Below, piece by piece: positions 22,820 through 32,721 of a stretch of 64,000 nucleotides of DNA. The notes under the pieces are model-generated. The model was not told where the DNA came from, made no database searches, and saw nothing but the letters and a program-made list of their open reading frames with translations. Position numbers and translations under genes: made by a program. Every line of letters starts with the position of its first letter. Position 1 is the stretch's first letter. Source of the stretch: an uncultured Lachnospiraceae bacterium (lineage in GTDB: Bacteria; Bacillota; Clostridia; Lachnospirales; Lachnospiraceae); contig CACYWQ010000012.1 of assembly GCA_902778165.1 (NCBI GenBank), forward strand, positions 1-64,000, read 5' to 3'.

Positions 22820-24994
22820 ATGAGCAGGAGTGACAGAAGACCTTTTAATAAGAAGATGCAGGAGAAGCTGGTGGTACTTTTTCTTATAGTACTACTGGCT
22901 TTTGTCGGGTTAAGCATTAAACTTGTCACAATCACCAGAGATAACGGTGAGAGTTATAAGAAGCAGGTGCTTAGTCAGCAACAATACGAGAGTACGGTTA
23001 TCCCCTTCAGAAGAGGGGATATACTCGATTCCAAGGGTAATAAGTTAGCAACAAGTGAGAAGGTATATAACCTGATAATTGACAGCAAGCAGATGCTTCG
23101 TAAGGAAGAGAGTCTTGATGCGACTATGAGCGCGTTAAGCACTTGTTTCCCGGGATTCCCTGAGAGTGAAGTAAGAAGTTATGTCAGCCAGAATCCCGCC
23201 AGCCAGTACTATGTGACACTTAAGTCACTTAGCTACGATGATATATCGGGTTTTGTTGAGATGCAGAATGATAAGACCAACTATCCGGATATTGCGGGTG
23301 TGTGGTTTGAAGAAGAGTACAGGAGAGTATATCCCAACAATACATTAGCCTGTGATGTTATAGGATTCACGGGTAAGGACAATGTGGGTTCATACGGACT
23401 TGAGCAGTATTATAATGATACTTTAAACGGCACAAACGGTCGTGAGTACGGTTACTTAAGCGAAGGCGAGATGCTTGAGCGTACCGTTGTGTCCGCGGTA
23501 GACGGCTATAACATAGTTACTACTATAGACGGTAATATTCAGCAGATCGTTGAGAAATATCTGTATCAATTCAATGAAGAGCACAAAAACGGTGCCCGTC
23601 CGGGCGGAAACGGCGCCAATAATGTCGGATGCATCATAATGGATGTCAATACCGGCGATATATTGGCTATGGCAAGTTATCCCAATTATGATCTTAATAA
23701 TCCCAGAGATAAGTCGGCGCTTCTAGGCTCAAGATTTGTAAATGACAAGGGACTTATTGAATATGAGGCCAATATTGTTACTGAAGAGAATATAGACGAA
23801 CTGTTGATTGACGATGCAACAACATACCAGCAGCTTAATTATCTGTGGAAGAATTACTGTATCAGCAATACGTTCGAACCCGGTTCGGTTGCCAAGCCTC
23901 TTACGGTGGCTGCGGGACTTGAGTCAGGTAAGATGACCGGTAATGAGTATTATACTTGTAACGGTCAGTTACACGTCGGAGATCATGACATTAAGTGTCA
24001 TAACTATAAGACCGGTGGTGATGGTACATTATCGGTTCAGGAAGCGGTTGAGAAGTCTTGTAACGTGGCCTTGATGCTAATGGGTCGCCAGATTGGTAAG
24101 ACCACATTCCTTGAGTATCAGGAGAAATTTAATTTCGGTCTTAAGACCAATATAGACTTATACGGTGAATCAAGAACCAATACGCTTGTATTCAACCAGA
24201 AGAACATGGGTGAAACCGAGCTTGCAACATCTACATTCGGACAGGGATATAATGTTACGATGATACAGATGATTGCGGCTTATGCGTCGCTTGTTAACGG
24301 CGGATATTATTATGAGCCCCATGTTGTTAAGAGAATCACGGCTCAGGACGGTTCAACCGTTCAGAATATTAGCCCCAGAGTTCTTAAGCAGACCGTATCG
24401 GCTGCTACAAGTGCCAAGATCGTACAGTATTGTAACGGTGTTGTAACTAACGGTACCGGTAAGACTGCACGTCCGGCAGGCTATGCGATCGGCGGTAAGA
24501 CGGGAACGGCGGAGACTATCCCCAGAGATAAGAAGAATTACGTTGTTTCATTTATGGGCTATGCTCCTGCGGATAATCCGCAGATAGCCATATATGTGGT
24601 TGTGGACAGACCAAATGTAATATTCCAGGACGATGCCAAGTATGCAACCAAGATAGTTCGCAATATTCTTACGGAAGTATTGCCCTACATGAACATATAT
24701 ATGACAGAGGAACTCTCTGATAAGGAACGCGAAGAGCTGGAGAACCTTGATATTGCCATTAAGAGTACCGAGGAAGAAGTCGAAGGTGAAGAAGGCGCAG
24801 AAGGAGAGGGCGAAGTAGAAGGCGACGGAGAAGAAGTAATAGATGCCCATGGCGGAGATATTACTTCATCAACCACACCTACAGCTGAAGAGATGGAATC
24901 CGATGATGTTCTTACGGCACCGCTTACAGGCTCTGTGCTTAATACAGAGACCGGTGCGCCTATTATAGAGGAGAATGATGATGGCCCGAATTAA
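22820..24994 (+). CDS. Septal penicillin-binding protein (FtsI/SpoVD type)
   Basis: 724 residues. A membrane anchor (about 17-38), a PBP dimerisation domain (about 60-230) and a transpeptidase domain (about 250-665) with Ser-Val-Ala-Lys (catalytic Ser356), Ser-Cys-Asn as SxN and Lys-Thr-Gly-Thr-Ala-Glu. It cross-links septal peptidoglycan. The tail (about 670-724) is a low-complexity Glu/Gly-rich extension outside the cell, with no PASTA domain. The SxxK motif reads SVAK instead of the more common STFK. It is 12 bp after ftsL and overlaps ftsW. Either the vegetative FtsI or the sporulation SpoVD paralogue is possible; position favours the division role. Confidence 0.9.
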   Translation: MSRSDRRPFNKKMQEKLVVLFLIVLLAFVGLSIKLVTITRDNGESYKKQVLSQQQYESTVIPFRRGDILDSKGNKLATSEKVYNLIIDSKQMLRKEESLDATMSALSTCFPGFPESEVRSYVSQNPASQYYVTLKSLSYDDISGFVEMQNDKTNYPDIAGVWFEEEYRRVYPNNTLACDVIGFTGKDNVGSYGLEQYYNDTLNGTNGREYGYLSEGEMLERTVVSAVDGYNIVTTIDGNIQQIVEKYLYQFNEEHKNGARPGGNGANNVGCIIMDVNTGDILAMASYPNYDLNNPRDKSALLGSRFVNDKGLIEYEANIVTEENIDELLIDDATTYQQLNYLWKNYCISNTFEPGSVAKPLTVAAGLESGKMTGNEYYTCNGQLHVGDHDIKCHNYKTGGDGTLSVQEAVEKSCNVALMLMGRQIGKTTFLEYQEKFNFGLKTNIDLYGESRTNTLVFNQKNMGETELATSTFGQGYNVTMIQMIAAYASLVNGGYYYEPHVVKRITAQDGSTVQNISPRVLKQTVSAATSAKIVQYCNGVVTNGTGKTARPAGYAIGGKTGTAETIPRDKKNYVVSFMGYAPADNPQIAIYVVVDRPNVIFQDDAKYATKIVRNILTEVLPYMNIYMTEELSDKEREELENLDIAIKSTEEEVEGEEGAEGEGEVEGDGEEVIDAHGGDITSSTTPTAEEMESDDVLTAPLTGSVLNTETGAPIIEENDDGPN

Positions 24995-26135
24995 ATTACC
25001 CAAAGCCAAGGGCTATATAGATTACACCTTAATATTCATCGTGTTGCTGTTATTGGGCTTCGGATTGATCATGGTGTATTCTACAAGTTCATATACCGCA
25101 TCCATGACGCCAAGCACGAATAATAATCCGTCATATTACCTGAATAAACAGGCATTTGCTACGGTGTTCGGACTTGGGGCCATGGCGTTTGTTGCGTTTC
25201 TGCCGTATCACATCTGGGAGAGAGTAGCAGGTATTGCATACGGTGTTTCTGCCGTGCTTATCATGTTAGTGCTTACTCCCCTTGGTATGAAGATCAATGG
25301 TGTGCGCAGATGGCTTAACCTCGGTATTTCAGTACAGCCGGCGGAGATCGCCAAGCTTGCCATGATCATCTTCCTTGCAACTTTGGTCTGTCGACTCGGA
25401 GGCAAGATTCGTTCAAGAAACGGTTTCTTAATAGTGCTGTTATCACCTGCCCCCATATGTCTTATGGTGTGGCTTATTACGGAGAATCTTAGTTCCGCAA
25501 TCATCATTTTCATGATCGGATTTATTATGTTGTTTGTTGCAAGTCCGGAGTACAGGCGTTTCGCGCTTATCACTCTGGGAATCTTTGCATTGGGAGCTTT
25601 GGTTGTATTTACGATATCCCATATGCCGGCTTCCGGCTTGTTCGGTTTCAGAGGACAGCGTATCAGAACATGGTTAGATCCCGAGGCTTATGCATCCGGT
25701 ACCGGATTCCAGACGCTTCAGGCTCTTTATGCCATAGGTTCAGGCGGAGTATTCGGCAAGGGTATCGGACAGAGCACCCAGAAACTCGGCTTCGTTCCCG
25801 AGGCTCAGAATGATATGATCTTCTCCATCATATGTGAAGAATTGGGATTATTCGGAGGAATATGTATTATCATATTGTTCCTTCTTCTGTTATGGCGACT
25901 TATGATAATAGCCAACAACGCGCCCGATGAATTCGGCGGACTCTTGGTTGTGGGCGTTATGGGTCACATAGCTATACAGGTTATTCTTAATGTTGCGGTC
26001 GTAACAAACGTGATCCCTAATACGGGTATTTCGTTGCCTTTCATCAGTTACGGAGGCTCATCCGTCATGTTCTTATTGATTGAGATAGGACTTGTGTTCT
26101 CCGTTTCAAGGTCCATAGAATTCACGGAGGATTAG
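24981..26135 (+). CDS. ftsW: FtsW-type septal peptidoglycan polymerase (SEDS)
   Basis: 384 residues from the third of three adjacent ATGs, 7 nt after AGAGGAG; overlaps the PBP gene by 14 bp. Ten membrane helices of the SEDS family, with Met-Val-Tyr-Ser-Thr-Ser-Ser-Tyr early, Leu-Gly-Ile-Ser-Val-Gln-Pro-Ala-Glu-Ile-Ala-Lys (about 113-124), Pro-Glu-Ala-Gln-Asn-Asp-Met-Ile-Phe (about 273-281, with the essential Asp) and Gly-Gly-Ser-Ser near 355. It polymerises lipid II glycan strands together with the PBP encoded just upstream. RodA is the alternative name, but the cluster indicates FtsW. Confidence 0.93.
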   Translation: MARIKLPKAKGYIDYTLIFIVLLLLGFGLIMVYSTSSYTASMTPSTNNNPSYYLNKQAFATVFGLGAMAFVAFLPYHIWERVAGIAYGVSAVLIMLVLTPLGMKINGVRRWLNLGISVQPAEIAKLAMIIFLATLVCRLGGKIRSRNGFLIVLLSPAPICLMVWLITENLSSAIIIFMIGFIMLFVASPEYRRFALITLGIFALGALVVFTISHMPASGLFGFRGQRIRTWLDPEAYASGTGFQTLQALYAIGSGGVFGKGIGQSTQKLGFVPEAQNDMIFSIICEELGLFGGICIIILFLLLLWRLMIIANNAPDEFGGLLVVGVMGHIAIQVILNVAVVTNVIPNTGISLPFISYGGSSVMFLLIEIGLVFSVSRSIEFTED

Positions 26136-26139
26136 ACTT

Positions 26140-27309
26140 ATGAGTTCTAAGGCAAATAAGAAGGCAACTAAGTCTAAGAAACCTCAGAGTAAGTCTAAGT
26201 CTGAGGCAAACACCAAGGACAAGAAGAAACAAAGCGCTAAGGGACCTGCTAAGCAGAATACTAAATCACCTGCCAAGCAGGGTGCTAAGTCACCTTCTAA
26301 ACAGGCTGCCAAGTCATCTGCCAAGAAGGGCGCCAAGTCTTCTTCCAAATCTGCGAATAAGACTCCCAAATCAGCTACATTAATGGCATATGAGAGGCAG
26401 AAGAAATTCGAAGACACCGTACCTTTAGGCGGTGCCATTTCTCAGCTTACATCTGAACTTCCCATACTTAATAAGAGCTTAGATGCACCGGATAAAAGAC
26501 CTTGGAAGAAGGTTAAACTTCCGCGTTTTAGTATGGATATGGCGGGCAAGAGGCTGCTTATTGTGTTCGCCTCGGCCCTTGTTATACTTGCGATTGCCAT
26601 AGCCGTAATCGCTCGCGTTTTTACTGTAGAAACCGTGACCATAGAGGGTAATACACACTATACCAACGAAGAGATATATGAGATGGTAATGGGCGATAAG
26701 CTCGGTCGTAACTCGATATACCTATCCATGAAGTATAAGAATAAGGATATCGAGGGAATTCCGTTTATTCAGACAATGAACGTGCATATCGTGAATCCGT
26801 CGACCATTAAAATCACCGTATATGAGAAGGCAATGGCGGGATTCGTTGAGTATATGGGAAGGTATTTCTACTTCGATAAGGACGGAACGGTGGTTGAGTC
26901 ATCGGATGTTAAGACGGGCGGAATTCCGCAGGTTATGGGGCTTAACTTCGACCATATCATATTGTATGAGAAACTGCCTGTTGAGAGTGATGAGATATTC
27001 AAGCAGATTCTTGAGATCACTCAGTTGCTTAGTAAATACGGCGTTGAGATGGATAAGATATATTTCGATGCCAATTACAACATGACGCTTTATTATGATC
27101 AGGCGCGTATCAAGATCGGTGATTTCACGGCGATTGATGAGAAGATAATTAGACTTAAGGATATTCTGCCGGAGCTTAAGGGACGCAAGGGTGTGTTAAG
27201 ACTTGATAATTACAACGGAAGCGACAGTATTATCACGTTTGAAGTGGATGATGACGCTGTAAATGCGGTCTTAGATGAGGCAGATCAAAATGACGGCGAG
27301 TCGGAATAA
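26140..27309 (+). CDS. ftsQ: DivIB/FtsQ-type division protein with histone-like tail
   Basis: 389 residues. The first about 80 residues are cytoplasmic and made of Lys/Ala/Ser/Pro repeats (SPAKQGAKS, SPSKQAAKS, SAKKGAKSS), like an H1 histone tail. Then come a linker, a membrane helix (about 138-162), a POTRA domain (about 165-235, Val-Glu-Thr-Val-Thr-Ile-Glu-Gly-Asn) and the FtsQ beta domain. It joins FtsL and DivIC at the septum. The basic tail is much longer than in Bacillus DivIB and could bind DNA or lipid. Starts 4 bp after ftsW. Confidence 0.9.
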   Translation: MSSKANKKATKSKKPQSKSKSEANTKDKKKQSAKGPAKQNTKSPAKQGAKSPSKQAAKSSAKKGAKSSSKSANKTPKSATLMAYERQKKFEDTVPLGGAISQLTSELPILNKSLDAPDKRPWKKVKLPRFSMDMAGKRLLIVFASALVILAIAIAVIARVFTVETVTIEGNTHYTNEEIYEMVMGDKLGRNSIYLSMKYKNKDIEGIPFIQTMNVHIVNPSTIKITVYEKAMAGFVEYMGRYFYFDKDGTVVESSDVKTGGIPQVMGLNFDHIILYEKLPVESDEIFKQILEITQLLSKYGVEMDKIYFDANYNMTLYYDQARIKIGDFTAIDEKIIRLKDILPELKGRKGVLRLDNYNGSDSIITFEVDDDAVNAVLDEADQNDGESE

Positions 27310-27381
27310 GAAGAGGTGTTTGGCCATAGGGTTACATAAGTCTCAAATGCCGATTTTTGTTAAGTTTTAGTAAAAAAAGCA

Positions 27382-27410
27382 TTGCGCATTCTGAAGAAAA
27401 ATTATATTAT
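27382..27410 (+). promoter_or_regulatory. Probable ftsZ promoter
   Basis: TTGCGC (27382-27387), 17-bp spacer, TATTAT (27405-27410), 64 bp before the start codon, in the 164-bp gap after ftsQ. Confidence 0.55.
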
Positions 27411-27473
27411 ATACAATGTGTATGATTATTTGGGAAGTATCATGCGCTTTAATACTAGGAGGAGGACAGTCCG

Positions 27474-28724
27474 TTGCTAGAAATAAGAAATAGCGAAGCG
27501 ATGAGCGGAGCTAAAATACTCGTAGTAGGCGTCGGGGGCGCCGGCAATAACGCTGTCAACAGAATGATAGAAGAGGAAATCACGGGAGTTGATTTCATTG
27601 GCGTTAATACTGATAAGCAGTGGTTATCCAATTGTAAGGCAACCACTTTACAGATCGGTGAGAAGCTTACCAAGGGATTAGGTGCAGGTGCAAGACCTGA
27701 GGTAGGTGAGAAGGCTGCAGAAGAGAGTTATGATGAGCTTCAGCAGGCTATCAGATCATATAACATGGTATTCGTTACCTGTGGTATGGGTGGCGGAACC
27801 GGAACGGGAGCAGCTCCCGTTATAGCTAAGATTGCCAAGGATATGGGTATTCTTACCGTTGGTGTAGTTACCAAGCCTTTCCATTTCGAAGCTAAGACAC
27901 GTATGAATAACGCTATAGGCGGTATCGAGAGACTTAAGGACAATGTTGATACCCTTATCGTTATCCCTAATCAGAAGATTCTTGATATAGTCGACAGACG
28001 TACGACTATGCCTGAAGCATTTAAGAGAGCTGATGAGGTATTACAGCAGGCTGTAAGAGGTATTACCGACCTTATCAACGTTCCTTCACTTATTAACCTT
28101 GACTTCGCTGATATCCAGACAGTTATGAGAGGCAAAGGTGTTGCTCATATCGGTATCGGTGTAGGTAAGGGTGATGACAAGGCCAAAGAAGCAATCGTGG
28201 CAGCCGTTGAGTCTCCGCTTCTTGAGACTACGATCAAGGGCGCTACGGATGTTATTATGAATATTACCGGTGATATAAGCGTATTTGATGCTGATGATGC
28301 AGCAAGTTATGTTGAGGAGATCACGGGTGAGGATATCAATCTTATCTTCGGTGCGATGTATGATGAGACAGAACCCGACAGTTGTAAGATCACCGTAATC
28401 GCTACAGGACTTGATGAGGTTAAGACCAATGTGACTCTCGGTAATAGAGCAGGCCTTACTTCAAGACCTACGATGAATGCCAGACCGGCAGCACCTGTCA
28501 CGGCACCCGGAGTTAGCAGACCTGTTGCTCCGACAGAGGGCGTGGCACCCGGTGTAAGACCTACAGTAAGCGGACTTAATAATGCCGGAGCAGCCAAGGC
28601 AACACAGGCTCAGGTCCCGGGAACGGCTCATGTAGCTCGTAACTTCGGACAGAAGCCTACGGATATTAAGAGTAAGATTGAATCAGAACAGCTTCAGATT
28701 CCTTCGTTCTTAATGAAGAAATAG
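27474..28724 (+). CDS. ftsZ: Cell division GTPase FtsZ
   Basis: 416 residues. The TTG at 27474 is 8 nt after a very strong AGGAGGAGG and yields the Leu-Glu-Ile-Arg-Asn N terminus common in this group; the first ATG (27501) has no ribosome binding site. Motifs: Gly-Val-Gly-Gly-Ala-Gly-Asn-Asn, the tubulin signature Gly-Gly-Gly-Thr-Gly-Thr-Gly (about 105-111), the T7 loop Asn-Leu-Asp-Phe-Ala-Asp, a variable Pro/Ala linker (about 320-385) and the C-terminal peptide Ile-Pro-Ser-Phe-Leu that binds FtsA, SepF or ZapA. It forms the Z ring. Separated from ftsQ by its own promoter. Confidence 0.97.
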   Translation: MLEIRNSEAMSGAKILVVGVGGAGNNAVNRMIEEEITGVDFIGVNTDKQWLSNCKATTLQIGEKLTKGLGAGARPEVGEKAAEESYDELQQAIRSYNMVFVTCGMGGGTGTGAAPVIAKIAKDMGILTVGVVTKPFHFEAKTRMNNAIGGIERLKDNVDTLIVIPNQKILDIVDRRTTMPEAFKRADEVLQQAVRGITDLINVPSLINLDFADIQTVMRGKGVAHIGIGVGKGDDKAKEAIVAAVESPLLETTIKGATDVIMNITGDISVFDADDAASYVEEITGEDINLIFGAMYDETEPDSCKITVIATGLDEVKTNVTLGNRAGLTSRPTMNARPAAPVTAPGVSRPVAPTEGVAPGVRPTVSGLNNAGAAKATQAQVPGTAHVARNFGQKPTDIKSKIESEQLQIPSFLMKK

Positions 28725-28744
28725 TTATTAAATAAGCATGATGA

Positions 28745-28781
28745 GGGAGTGTTAGTGCATTGCACGGACACTCCCTTTTTT
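28745..28781 (+). terminator. Terminator after ftsZ
   Basis: GGGAGTGT (28745-28752) pairs with ACACTCCC (28768-28775), with an inner stem in the loop, followed by TTTTTT. Confidence 0.93.
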
Positions 28782-28839
28782 GATATAATTATAAGACTAC
28801 AATTAAGACTACGATGTATTGACATCACAAGGAGGCTAC

Positions 28840-30258
28840 ATGAAATTATCACTTAGGGAAAAGGCATCTTACGGCCTGGGGGCAGTCGGCAAAGACATGG
28901 TATACATGCTCTCTGCAAGCTATATTCTGTATTATTATCAGGATCTGCTTGGAATAAAGGGGACTATTATGGGCGCCATTATGATGGCAGCCAGAATCTT
29001 TGATGCATTTAATGACCCGATCATGGGTGTTATTGTTGCCAAGACCAAGACCAAATGGGGTAAGTTCCGTCCCTGGTTGATGATTGGTACAATAACCAAT
29101 GCGATCGTCTTATATCTTGTATTCTCCGCTCCACCGTCTCTTACCGGTTCCGGACTTGTGGCATATGCCGCAATATTCTATGTGTTATGGGGCGTTACCT
29201 ATACCATGATGGACATTCCTTTCTGGTCTATGATCCCTGCATTTACCGAGGGTGGTAAAGAGAGAGAAGGCCTGACTGCTATGGCTCGTTCTTGTGCCGG
29301 TGTGGGTTCTGCACTTATTACCGTTATAACAATGTTGGTAGTGCCTATACTTGGCGGTATTGCTCACCCTGCAGAGAAGGCGCAGGCCGGCAATATGATA
29401 GAGATAACCGGTTTCTCTTATTTTGCGCTCATTGTAGCAGTCATATTCATTGTGTTTATTACTATCACCTGCGTTACCATCAAAGAGAAATCAAGTGTGG
29501 ATATGGAGAGCCCTTCTATCGGAACGATGTTTAAGGCTTTAGTAACCAATGACCAGGCGATGGCGGTGGTTATAACTATTGTTCTTGTCAATGCGTCGTT
29601 ATACATCACATCAAATCTGCTTATTTATTTCTTTAAATATGACATAGCCGGTGAGAACTGGAATAATTCGTATGTACTGTTCAATACTTTCGGCGGCGGA
29701 ATGCAGATAATCTCAATGATGGTTATCTATCCCCTTGTTCGTAAGATAATGAGCATTACTAAGGTGTGCTATTTAAGTTTCTTCTGTGCCATAGGAGGAT
29801 ATGCGGTATTGCTTATTATGATGATGGCCGGGGCTAAGAGTATGGTGCTCCTGTTTATTCCGGGATTCTTTGTATTCGTGGCATTCGGACTTCTTACGGT
29901 GCTTACCACGGTATTCCTTGCCAATACGGTTGATTACGGCGAATACAAAAACGGCAGACGAGATGAATCGGTGATTTTCTCTATGCAGACATTCGTTGTT
30001 AAGCTTGCAAGCGGCGTGGCCGTATTCATTACGGGTGTTGCGCTTGATTTATTCAATATCAGTAAGAATACGGATAATGTTGTGGAGAATGCTTCTGCTT
30101 CTTCCAACATCATGGGTCTTCGTATGACAATGACTATATTGCCTATTGCAGGTCTTCTTATTGCGGTATTTATATTCGCCAAGAAGTATATTCTTACGGA
30201 GGAGAAGCTTGAAGAGATTACTGCTTCCTTAAGAAGCGGAAAGGGTGCAGAAGCATAA
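28840..30258 (+). CDS. GPH-family sugar:cation symporter (MelB-like)
   Basis: 472 residues from the ATG 4 nt after AAGGAGG. Twelve membrane helices of the glycoside-pentoside-hexuronide family: Lys-Ala-Ser-Tyr-Gly-Leu-Gly-Ala-Val-Gly-Lys-Asp at the start, the Arg-Ile-Phe-Asp-Ala-Phe-Asn-Asp-Pro-Ile-Met-Gly motif of helix 2 (about 51-62) with the cation-site aspartates, and Lys-Trp-Gly-Lys-Phe-Arg-Pro-Trp (about 73-80). It imports a glycoside with H+ or Na+. It lies 42 bp before the GH2 enzyme gene, and together they make a simple import-and-hydrolyse unit. The sugar (beta-galactoside or beta-glucuronide) is not certain. Confidence 0.9.
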   Translation: MKLSLREKASYGLGAVGKDMVYMLSASYILYYYQDLLGIKGTIMGAIMMAARIFDAFNDPIMGVIVAKTKTKWGKFRPWLMIGTITNAIVLYLVFSAPPSLTGSGLVAYAAIFYVLWGVTYTMMDIPFWSMIPAFTEGGKEREGLTAMARSCAGVGSALITVITMLVVPILGGIAHPAEKAQAGNMIEITGFSYFALIVAVIFIVFITITCVTIKEKSSVDMESPSIGTMFKALVTNDQAMAVVITIVLVNASLYITSNLLIYFFKYDIAGENWNNSYVLFNTFGGGMQIISMMVIYPLVRKIMSITKVCYLSFFCAIGGYAVLLIMMMAGAKSMVLLFIPGFFVFVAFGLLTVLTTVFLANTVDYGEYKNGRRDESVIFSMQTFVVKLASGVAVFITGVALDLFNISKNTDNVVENASASSNIMGLRMTMTILPIAGLLIAVFIFAKKYILTEEKLEEITASLRSGKGAEA

Positions 30259-30300
30259 TCACCGGCGGTTTGCCTGATATTAACAGGTATGGAGGGTTAC

Positions 30301-32691
30301 ATGAGACAATACATATGTGATAAATGGCAGTTTTGCAGTAAATTCAGTGAGGATATGCTTGCTGATTCATATAATGGTGAAGCGACAGAGGTTCGTATTC
30401 CGCATTCTGTAACGGAGATGCCTTATAACTGCTTCGATGAGAGCATATATCAGATGGTAAGCGGATACAGAAGGATAATTAACCTTGATAAGAAGTATGA
30501 AGGCAAGGTTATTCTGCTTACTTTTGATGCGGTGGGACATGATTGTAATGTGTATCTAAACGGCGAAGAAGTCGGCTCCCATCATTCAGGATATACTGCA
30601 TTTACCATAGATTTATCCGATAAGATCCGCTTCGGTCAGGATAATGTGCTTGCACTTAAGGTAGACAGCAGAGAGAGTCTTAATACACCGCCTTTCGGAT
30701 TCGTGATCGACTATATGACATACGGCGGAATATATCGAGATGTGTATATCGATATTAAGGAGCCGTCATATATCTCTGATATATATGTTCATCCTGAAGT
30801 AACCATTGCTGACGGCCATGTGACCGCCAAGGTTGTTTCGGATATCAAGGTCTGTCAGAAAGAGCTTGAACTGCTTGACAGTTCGGTTATGATCAGCCAG
30901 ATACTTAGAGATAAGAAGACTAAAGAAGAGCGTGTTTTAGGCGAAGTCGGACTGGATAGGGGCCAGACAATAAGCTTCGATGCAGGTGATGTGGAACTCT
31001 GGGATACGGATAATCCGTATATGTATGAAGTGATCACCGTGCTTAACGTTGAAGGTAAGGAATGTGACAGAAGTGTCATATCCACTGCTTTCAGGACTAT
31101 AGAGTTTAGAAAAGACGGATTCTATTTAAACGGACGGAAGTTCCTAATCAGAGGCCTTAACAGGCATCAGTGCTATCCTTATGTTGGTTATGCAATGCCT
31201 AAGTCAATGCAGGTGATGGATGCTAAAGTGCTTAAATATGAGCTTGGTCTTAATGCGGTAAGAACGTCGCATTATCCCAATTCGCATTATTTCCTGGATG
31301 CATGTGATGAGATCGGACTCTTGGTATTTACCGAGATTCCGGGATGGCAGCATATCGGTGATGATGCATGGAAGGCTCAAGCCGTAGTTAATGTTGAAGA
31401 AATGGTGACTCAGTACCGTAATCATCCGTCTATCATTCTGTGGGGTGTACGAATCAATGAGTCACAGGATGATGATGCATTCTATGAGAAGACCAATGCA
31501 ACGGCGCATAAGCTCGATCCTTATCGTCAGACAGGCGGTGTGAGATTCATTAAGAAGAGCCATCTGCTTGAGGATGTATATACATTCAATGATTTCTCAC
31601 ATGACGGAACAACTCCGGGATGCCAGCATAAGAAGGATGTAACTCCTGATGTTAATAAGGGATATTTCATATCGGAATACTGCGGACATATGTATCCGAC
31701 CAAGGCTTTTGATGATGAGGAACACAGACTTGAGCATGCGCTTCGTCATGCAAGAGTTATAAATGCCGTAGCCGGAGAAGAGGGTGTGGCCGGAAGTTTT
31801 GGATGGTGTATGGCAGATTACAATACACACAGAGATTTTGGCTCGGGTGACCGCATATGTTATCACGGTGTGCTTGATATGTACCGTAATGCCAAGCAGG
31901 CGGCATGGGTGTATTCATGTGGACAGAATGAGGAGCCAATCCTTGAAGTCAGCTCCAATATGGATATAGGTGAGCATCCTGCCGGCAACAACGGCAAGAT
32001 ATATATCTATACCAATGCCGAGAGCGTTAAGATGTACAAAAACGGTAAACTCATGAAAGAATACACTCATAATGATTCCGAATTTGGGAATATAACCTTC
32101 GGACCAATAAGAGTAACGGATTTCGTGGGTAATGCGGTTCATGAATCGGGATTGTATTCGCCTAAGCAGGCGGACCTTGTTAAGTACGGACTTAATGCCA
32201 ACAATGTATACGGAATGAACCATCTGCCTCTTAAGGCTAAGTGGGCTTTCCTTAAGGCTGTTGTCATTTATCATATGAGTTTTGGTGATATGGCTGATGC
32301 ATACGGTAAGTTTATCGGTGACTGGGGCGGAGAAGCGACTGAGTATAAGTTCGAAGCAATCAAAAACGGCAAGGTTGTTAAGACGCTTATTAAGTCTGTA
32401 ATGACTTCCGCTCATATGGAAGCCGTGGCAGACCATACATCGCTTAAAGAAGATCATACTTATGATGTGGCTGCAATCCGTATCCGGGCCCTTGACCAGA
32501 ACAATAATGTTCAGACATATTGTCAGGAACCTGTTGAATTAATAACCGAAGGCCCTATCGAACTGATCGGTCCGTCGATCACCGTACTCCGTGGCGGAAT
32601 GGGCGGTACTTACGTCCGCACCACCGGCAGCGACTGTGTGATTGAACTCATCCCGGAGGGAATGAATAAACTTATTATCCGCGCGAAGTAA
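30301..32691 (+). CDS. GH2 beta-galactosidase / beta-glucuronidase
   Basis: 796 residues; GGAGGG 4 nt upstream supports the ATG at 30301. A sugar-binding jelly-roll domain (about 1-165), an immunoglobulin-like domain (about 165-265), a TIM barrel (about 270-545) and C-terminal beta domains. The acid/base Glu387 lies in Arg-Ile-Asn-Glu-Ser-Gln, and the nucleophile Glu459 in Ile-Ser-Glu-Tyr-Cys-Gly-His. No signal peptide, so it acts on imported substrate delivered by the adjacent symporter. No Asn-Lys-Gly glucuronidase motif was noticed, which slightly favours a galactosidase, but specificity is open. Confidence 0.88.
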   Translation: MRQYICDKWQFCSKFSEDMLADSYNGEATEVRIPHSVTEMPYNCFDESIYQMVSGYRRIINLDKKYEGKVILLTFDAVGHDCNVYLNGEEVGSHHSGYTAFTIDLSDKIRFGQDNVLALKVDSRESLNTPPFGFVIDYMTYGGIYRDVYIDIKEPSYISDIYVHPEVTIADGHVTAKVVSDIKVCQKELELLDSSVMISQILRDKKTKEERVLGEVGLDRGQTISFDAGDVELWDTDNPYMYEVITVLNVEGKECDRSVISTAFRTIEFRKDGFYLNGRKFLIRGLNRHQCYPYVGYAMPKSMQVMDAKVLKYELGLNAVRTSHYPNSHYFLDACDEIGLLVFTEIPGWQHIGDDAWKAQAVVNVEEMVTQYRNHPSIILWGVRINESQDDDAFYEKTNATAHKLDPYRQTGGVRFIKKSHLLEDVYTFNDFSHDGTTPGCQHKKDVTPDVNKGYFISEYCGHMYPTKAFDDEEHRLEHALRHARVINAVAGEEGVAGSFGWCMADYNTHRDFGSGDRICYHGVLDMYRNAKQAAWVYSCGQNEEPILEVSSNMDIGEHPAGNNGKIYIYTNAESVKMYKNGKLMKEYTHNDSEFGNITFGPIRVTDFVGNAVHESGLYSPKQADLVKYGLNANNVYGMNHLPLKAKWAFLKAVVIYHMSFGDMADAYGKFIGDWGGEATEYKFEAIKNGKVVKTLIKSVMTSAHMEAVADHTSLKEDHTYDVAAIRIRALDQNNNVQTYCQEPVELITEGPIELIGPSITVLRGGMGGTYVRTTGSDCVIELIPEGMNKLIIRAK

Positions 32692-32721
32692 TTGCGGTTA
32701 AACAAAGAGCGGAGTTGAGAT

